A stretch of DNA of 36,098 nucleotides from Azohydromonas aeria (GTDB lineage: Bacteria > Pseudomonadota > Gammaproteobacteria > Burkholderiales > Burkholderiaceae_C). Below are positions 33,384 through 36,098 of this stretch, piece by piece. The position numbers and the translations under genes were made by a program. The first letter of the stretch is position 1, and every line of letters begins with the position of its first letter. Where the stretch lies: assembly GCF_009760915.1 (NCBI RefSeq), contig NZ_VIDQ01000076.1, positions 1-36,098 of the forward strand. The letters are read 5' to 3'. The notes under the pieces were generated by a model that saw only the letters and a list, made by a program, of their open reading frames with translations, did not search any database and was not told the origin of the DNA.

Positions 33384-33647
33384 GTGGCCAACACCGAAAC
33401 TTCCAAGAGCAGCGCATTCATGAAGGCGTTGACGCCCAGCCCCGAGCTCGCGGCCATCATTGGCGCCCAGCCTCTGCCCCGCACCGAAGCCACCAAGCGC
33501 CTGTGGGACTACATCAAGCAGCGCAATCTGCAGAACCCGGCAAACAAGCGCAACATCCTGTGCGATGCCGCCTTGAGGGCCGTCATGGGCAAGGACGAAG
33601 TCACGATGTTCGAGATGACCGGGCTTGTGAGCAAGCACCTGGCCTGA
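33384..33647 (+). CDS. SWIB/MDM2-domain protein
   Basis: 87 aa from GTG 33384 (AGGA Shine-Dalgarno 5 bp upstream; ATG 33420 is an alternative). Almost the whole length is one SWIB domain: AFMKALTPSPELAAIIGAQPLPRTEATKRLWDYIKQRNLQNPANKRNILCDAALRAVMGKDEVTMFEMTGLVSKHL. The VANTETSKSSAFMK start matches how bacterial SWIB proteins commonly begin, favouring the GTG. Bacterial SWIB proteins are small, also occur in Chlamydia and many Burkholderiales, and are thought to bind DNA or remodel nucleoid structure. A 12-bp palindrome (33658-33669) follows the stop but lacks a T-run, so it is not called a terminator. Confidence 0.9.
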   Translation: MANTETSKSSAFMKALTPSPELAAIIGAQPLPRTEATKRLWDYIKQRNLQNPANKRNILCDAALRAVMGKDEVTMFEMTGLVSKHLA

Positions 33648-33814
33648 ACACGGTCCTGTGCCCGGGCACGGGTACAGCAAGACCGCAGGCGGAGAAGATC
33701 CCGGCTGTGGAGCCGCGTTGCCGAGGACGGTCCTTGCTGCACCAGAGACCGCAGCCGGCCCCGTTTCAAGATGATGGCGTCGTCAACGGCCCTCGAGCTG
33801 CGCTCGTGCGCCTC

Positions 33815-34438
33815 TCAGCCGCAAAGCTCCACCTGCAGCTCGGACAACGCATGCAGCAGCCCGGGTGCAGCGGTTAACGGCCCGTACAGCGCCCGTCCCA
33901 TGCGGGTGCGGGCCCGCGAGAAGATCACCGCGGCCTTGCGATCGTTGACGTGTCGCGACATGTAGAGCATCCCGTCCACCTGCTCGGGATGTGCATGAAT
34001 CGCGCCCGCCCAGCGCTGCGGCAAGCCGTAAGGCTGCACCGTGGAAATGGAGCCGTCGCCGCCCAGCCGCTTGAGCGCCACGCCCGTGAGATCGGCCAGT
34101 CGCAGTGTCGCCCTCTCCTGCGGCGCCTCGAAGCGCACGAGAAAGCGGCTGCTGAACTCGCGCGCCGTCACGGTGAAGCGGCCGGCAGCGGGCAGCTCGT
34201 CGTGCAGGATCGTCTCGGCGATGGCGGTGGTGAGGTCGAAGCCGCAGTAGCAGGTGCCGAAGCGCCCGGCAGGTGATGCTGAAGGGTCGTCGAACCGGTT
34301 GGCCTGCGATGTGCCGAAGTACGGCTCGCCCGTGCCGTGGGACGAGATGCGGTAGAGGCTCGACGCCGGGATCTCGACAACCGTCAGCGGTGTCTGGTGC
34401 AGATCGGCTGGCGGCTCGCGCAGGATCAGCCGGCTCAC
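33815..34438 (-). CDS. RES-domain toxin (NAD+-degrading family)
   Basis: 207 aa from GTG 34438, which overlaps the upstream stop (GTGA). The RES features are present: LYRISS (Arg), the GTCYCGFDLTTAIAETILHD block with Tyr and Glu, and the later GRALYGPLTA region. RES toxins deplete NAD+ in the cell and are paired with a Xre/DUF2384-type antitoxin encoded just upstream, as here. The first 65 codons lie in the duplicated segment, so the gene immediately upstream is a chimera and the full antitoxin gene is one copy further away. The toxin itself is complete and has normal length. Confidence 0.85.
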   Translation of the reverse strand: MSRLILREPPADLHQTPLTVVEIPASSLYRISSHGTGEPYFGTSQANRFDDPSASPAGRFGTCYCGFDLTTAIAETILHDELPAAGRFTVTAREFSSRFLVRFEAPQERATLRLADLTGVALKRLGGDGSISTVQPYGLPQRWAGAIHAHPEQVDGMLYMSRHVNDRKAAVIFSRARTRMGRALYGPLTAAPGLLHALSELQVELCG

Positions 34439-35734
34439 CGCTCGGCAAACCCTTGCGCCGTGCGCAGCACCTCGCCGACCTGTCCCTGTGCCAGCGCCTG
34501 CAGCGGCGTGAGGCCGCCAAGCGACCCCTTGGCCGAGGTCATGAAGCGCAGCTTGGTCGCACCGGGCAGGTCGCCCAGGGCCCGGCTCACGGTTTCGAGC
34601 TGGCGGCGCTCGTACGTCGGGTCGGCGAAGAACGCGGGATAGCAGCGCCGCCCTTCGAGCTCGACGTAGAACACGCGCCGCGCGCTCAGCGCCCGGCTCA
34701 GCGCCTGGCGAGTCCAGCCCAGGCGGGCGGCGAGCTCCGTGGGCGTGAGCAGTTCCCCCTGCTCCACCAGCGCCGCGAAGTGCTGCTGGCCGCGCGCGGC
34801 GGCCTGCTGCGCCAGCGCCTCGAAGCCTTCCGTCTCGGACGGCGCTTGCGCCGGCCCGGCAGCGTCATTGGCAGACCCCAGCCCGCCGGAGATCACGAAG
34901 TGGATGAGCGTGGCGATCTGCTGCTGCAGGTCGCCCATGGCCTGCAGCGCGCTGCGGTCCTGCAGGGCCTGCAGGATCTCGTCGGCGGCGCAGTAGCAGG
35001 TGCCGAAGCGCCCGGCAGGTGATGCTGAAGGGTCGTCGAACCGGTTGGCCTGCGATGTGCCGAAGTACGGCTCGCCCGTGCCGTGGGACGAGATGCGGTA
35101 GAGGCTCGACGCCGGGATCTCGACAACCGTCAGCGGTGTCTGGTGCAGATCGGCTGGCGGCTCGCGCAGGATCAGCCGGCTCACCGCTCGGCAAACCCTT
35201 GCGCCGTGCGCAGCACCTCGCCGACCTGTCCCTGTGCCAGCGCCTGCAGCGGCGTGAGGCCGCCAAGCGACCCCTTGGCCGAGGTCATGAAGCGCAGCTT
35301 GGTCGCACCGGGCAGGTCGCCCAGGGCCCGGCTCACGGTTTCGAGCTGGCGGCGCTCGTACGTCGGGTCGGCGAAGAACGCGGGATAGCAGCGCCGCCCT
35401 TCGAGCTCGACGTAGAACACGCGCCGCGCGCTCAGCGCCCGGCTCAGCGCCTGGCGAGTCCAGCCCAGGCGGGCGGCGAGCTCCGTGGGCGTGAGCAGTT
35501 CCCCCTGCTCCACCAGCGCCGCGAAGTGCTGCTGGCCGCGCGCGGCGGCCTGCTGCGCCAGCGCCTCGAAGCCTTCCGTCTCGGACGGCGCTTGCGCCGG
35601 CCCGGCAGCGTCATTGGCAGACCCCAGCCCGCCGGAGATCACGAAGTGGATGAGCGTGGCGATCTGCTGCTGCAGGTCGCCCATGGCCTGCAGCGCGCTG
35701 CGGTCCTGCAGGGCCTGCAGGATCTCGTCGGCGG
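34243..35734. repeat. Perfect-looking 746-bp tandem duplication
   Basis: Copy 1 is 34243-34988 and copy 2 is 34989-35734, directly abutting. The shared sequence starts at CGCAGTAGCAGG and ends at CTCGTCGGCGG; flanks differ immediately outside (C versus G on the left, CGC versus GCC on the right). The encoded proteins are identical across the copies, which points to a recent event or an assembly artefact. It spans the body of the antitoxin gene and the first 65 codons of the RES toxin. Confidence 0.9.
34435..35184 (-). CDS. Chimeric gene: RES toxin N-terminus fused to antitoxin body
   Basis: This 249-aa frame is created by the 746-bp tandem duplication. Residues 1-65 are identical to the RES toxin N-terminus (through GRFGTCYC). 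The rest is identical to residues about 44-225 of the antitoxin (ADEILQALQ... to TAQGFAER). The GTG start overlaps the true antitoxin stop and its stop overlaps the RES toxin start, so it sits in the middle of the operon. The RES part lacks the catalytic Glu block, so it should be non-toxic. The antitoxin part keeps its HTH and C-terminal toxin-binding region and may still neutralise. Whether the protein is stable is unknown, and assembly error is an alternative origin. Confidence 0.75.
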   Translation of the reverse strand: MSRLILREPPADLHQTPLTVVEIPASSLYRISSHGTGEPYFGTSQANRFDDPSASPAGRFGTCYCAADEILQALQDRSALQAMGDLQQQIATLIHFVISGGLGSANDAAGPAQAPSETEGFEALAQQAAARGQQHFAALVEQGELLTPTELAARLGWTRQALSRALSARRVFYVELEGRRCYPAFFADPTYERRQLETVSRALGDLPGATKLRFMTSAKGSLGGLTPLQALAQGQVGEVLRTAQGFAER

Positions 35735-35858
35735 GCCGCTCCAGCAGGCGCCGCACCTGGTCGCTGGTGCGGTGCGCCGAGGAGACGAGGTGCCGCACCT
35801 CGCTGCGGCCGGATCCGCCCGCGCCGCGTGCAGCCCCGGACCGGGCAGCGCTGGTCAT
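35181..35858 (-). CDS. Antitoxin of the RES toxin (HTH plus DUF2384-like C-terminus)
   Basis: 225 aa from ATG 35858 with an AGGA Shine-Dalgarno 7 bp upstream. An Ala/Gly-rich N-terminus is followed by a helical region. Then comes an HTH-like segment (LLTPTELAARLGWTRQALSRALSARRVFYVELEGRRCYPAFFAD, about 114-157) and a C-terminal region (GSLGGLTPLQALAQGQVGEVLRTAQGFAER) similar to the DUF2384/MbcA-ParS toxin-binding end. Antitoxins of this class bind the RES toxin and repress their promoter. An inverted repeat overlapping the predicted -35 (35897-35924) is a likely operator. The gene ends overlapping the chimera. The call as antitoxin depends on the neighbouring RES toxin as much as on sequence. 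Confidence 0.8.
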   Translation of the reverse strand: MTSAARSGAARGAGGSGRSEVRHLVSSAHRTSDQVRRLLERPADEILQALQDRSALQAMGDLQQQIATLIHFVISGGLGSANDAAGPAQAPSETEGFEALAQQAAARGQQHFAALVEQGELLTPTELAARLGWTRQALSRALSARRVFYVELEGRRCYPAFFADPTYERRQLETVSRALGDLPGATKLRFMTSAKGSLGGLTPLQALAQGQVGEVLRTAQGFAER

Positions 35859-35882
35859 GGTTGCGTCCTGTTCATGACCGTG

Positions 35883-35924
35883 ATTCTACAGTCCGCCTGT
35901 CAACTTGGACAACCAAGTCAACAG
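35883..35924 (-). promoter_or_regulatory. Predicted promoter and operator of the RES toxin-antitoxin operon
   Basis: On the minus strand a -10-like TAGAAT (35888-35883) lies 18 bp from a -35-like TTGTCC (35912-35907). A near-perfect inverted repeat at 35897-35924 (CTGTCAACTTGG, ACAA, CCAAGTCAACAG) covers the -35, so a bound repressor would block transcription. This is a likely antitoxin binding site. Confidence 0.55.
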
Positions 35925-35961
35925 GTGGGTCAACCGCCCTCGCAAGTGCTTTTCGCCCCGC

Positions 35962-36098
35962 TCACGCCGGTTCGGCCGGTTCGTCCGGGCACATGCCGGC
36001 ACCGCCGCTGACGCACAGCCGGTTGCGGCCGGCCTGCTTGGCCGCGTACAGCGCCGCGTCGGCCCGGCGCAGCAGCGCGCCCAGGTCGGCGTCCGCAT
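35962..36098 (-). CDS. GGDEF-domain protein (diguanylate cyclase), C-terminal end only
   Basis: The minus strand is open from the right edge to TGA at 35964-35962 (45 codons). The sequence ADLGALLRRADAALYAAKQAGRNRLCV is the characteristic end of a GGDEF domain, where the last helix carries RADxALYxAKxxGRN. Such enzymes make cyclic di-GMP. The catalytic GGDEF motif itself and any sensor domain lie outside the window. A short Cys-Pro-rich tail (GGAGMCPDEPAEPA) follows. Confidence 0.88.
   Translation of the reverse strand, partial: ADADLGALLRRADAALYAAKQAGRNRLCVSGGAGMCPDEPAEPA

Overview
The DNA is very GC-rich, and the genes at both edges (nap/ccm and a GGDEF protein) look like those of a beta-proteobacterium, most likely Burkholderiales and plausibly Comamonadaceae. 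This rests on protein style and gene content, because no rRNA or other marker gene is present. The window is a mosaic of a respiratory locus, a plasmid-type replicon and accessory DNA full of broken genes.

Region 1 (1-5560) is the tail of a periplasmic nitrate reductase locus (3' end of napC) followed by a tight cytochrome c maturation operon, ccmCDEFGH, and a ccmI whose 3' half is lost. ccmA and ccmB are not between napC and ccmC. Homology in ccmI stops near 5405, the apparent left edge of foreign DNA. Just inside it is a 240-bp cluster of five AAAGTCGT-core repeats (three direct, two inverted).

Region 2 (6090-12625) holds an SF1 helicase with a RelE-like N-terminus and ankyrin repeats, a Phd/YefM-PIN toxin-antitoxin pair that is in frame with an upstream DUF4188 gene, a decayed patatin-like phospholipase and a decayed IS4-type transposase.

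Region 3 (11794-17224) is a plasmid maintenance module. parA-parB run leftwards to a UUCG-loop terminator. Five 17-bp iterons lie upstream of a rightward Rep_3-type initiator gene, which has an inverted half-iteron operator at its start. Two more iterons sit 3.4 kb away beyond parB. The window is therefore a plasmid/megaplasmid or an integrated plasmid.

Region 4 (17225-26940) contains an abiEii-like pseudogene with a (CCCATG)12 tract, a DUF5710 fragment, a giant 1855-codon ORF with two tyrosine-recombinase-like domains (first degenerate, second with a full catalytic set), a convergent 370-aa protein of unknown function, and the broken 3' end of a type I restriction hsdR gene.

Region 5 (27000-36098) is a conflict-gene region: a zeta-like toxin with a small overlapping partner, fragments of an MFS transporter and a DUF1016 nuclease, an intact TOTE-type primase-helicase, small proteins (one YbjQ-like, one SWIB), and a RES toxin/antitoxin operon in which a 746-bp tandem duplication has created an extra chimeric gene. 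The window ends in the C-terminus of a GGDEF protein.

Overall, maintenance and defence genes are intact while most cargo genes are broken, as expected of an accessory region with repeated insertion and deletion. All assignments come from reading motifs and family resemblance; no database search was run.
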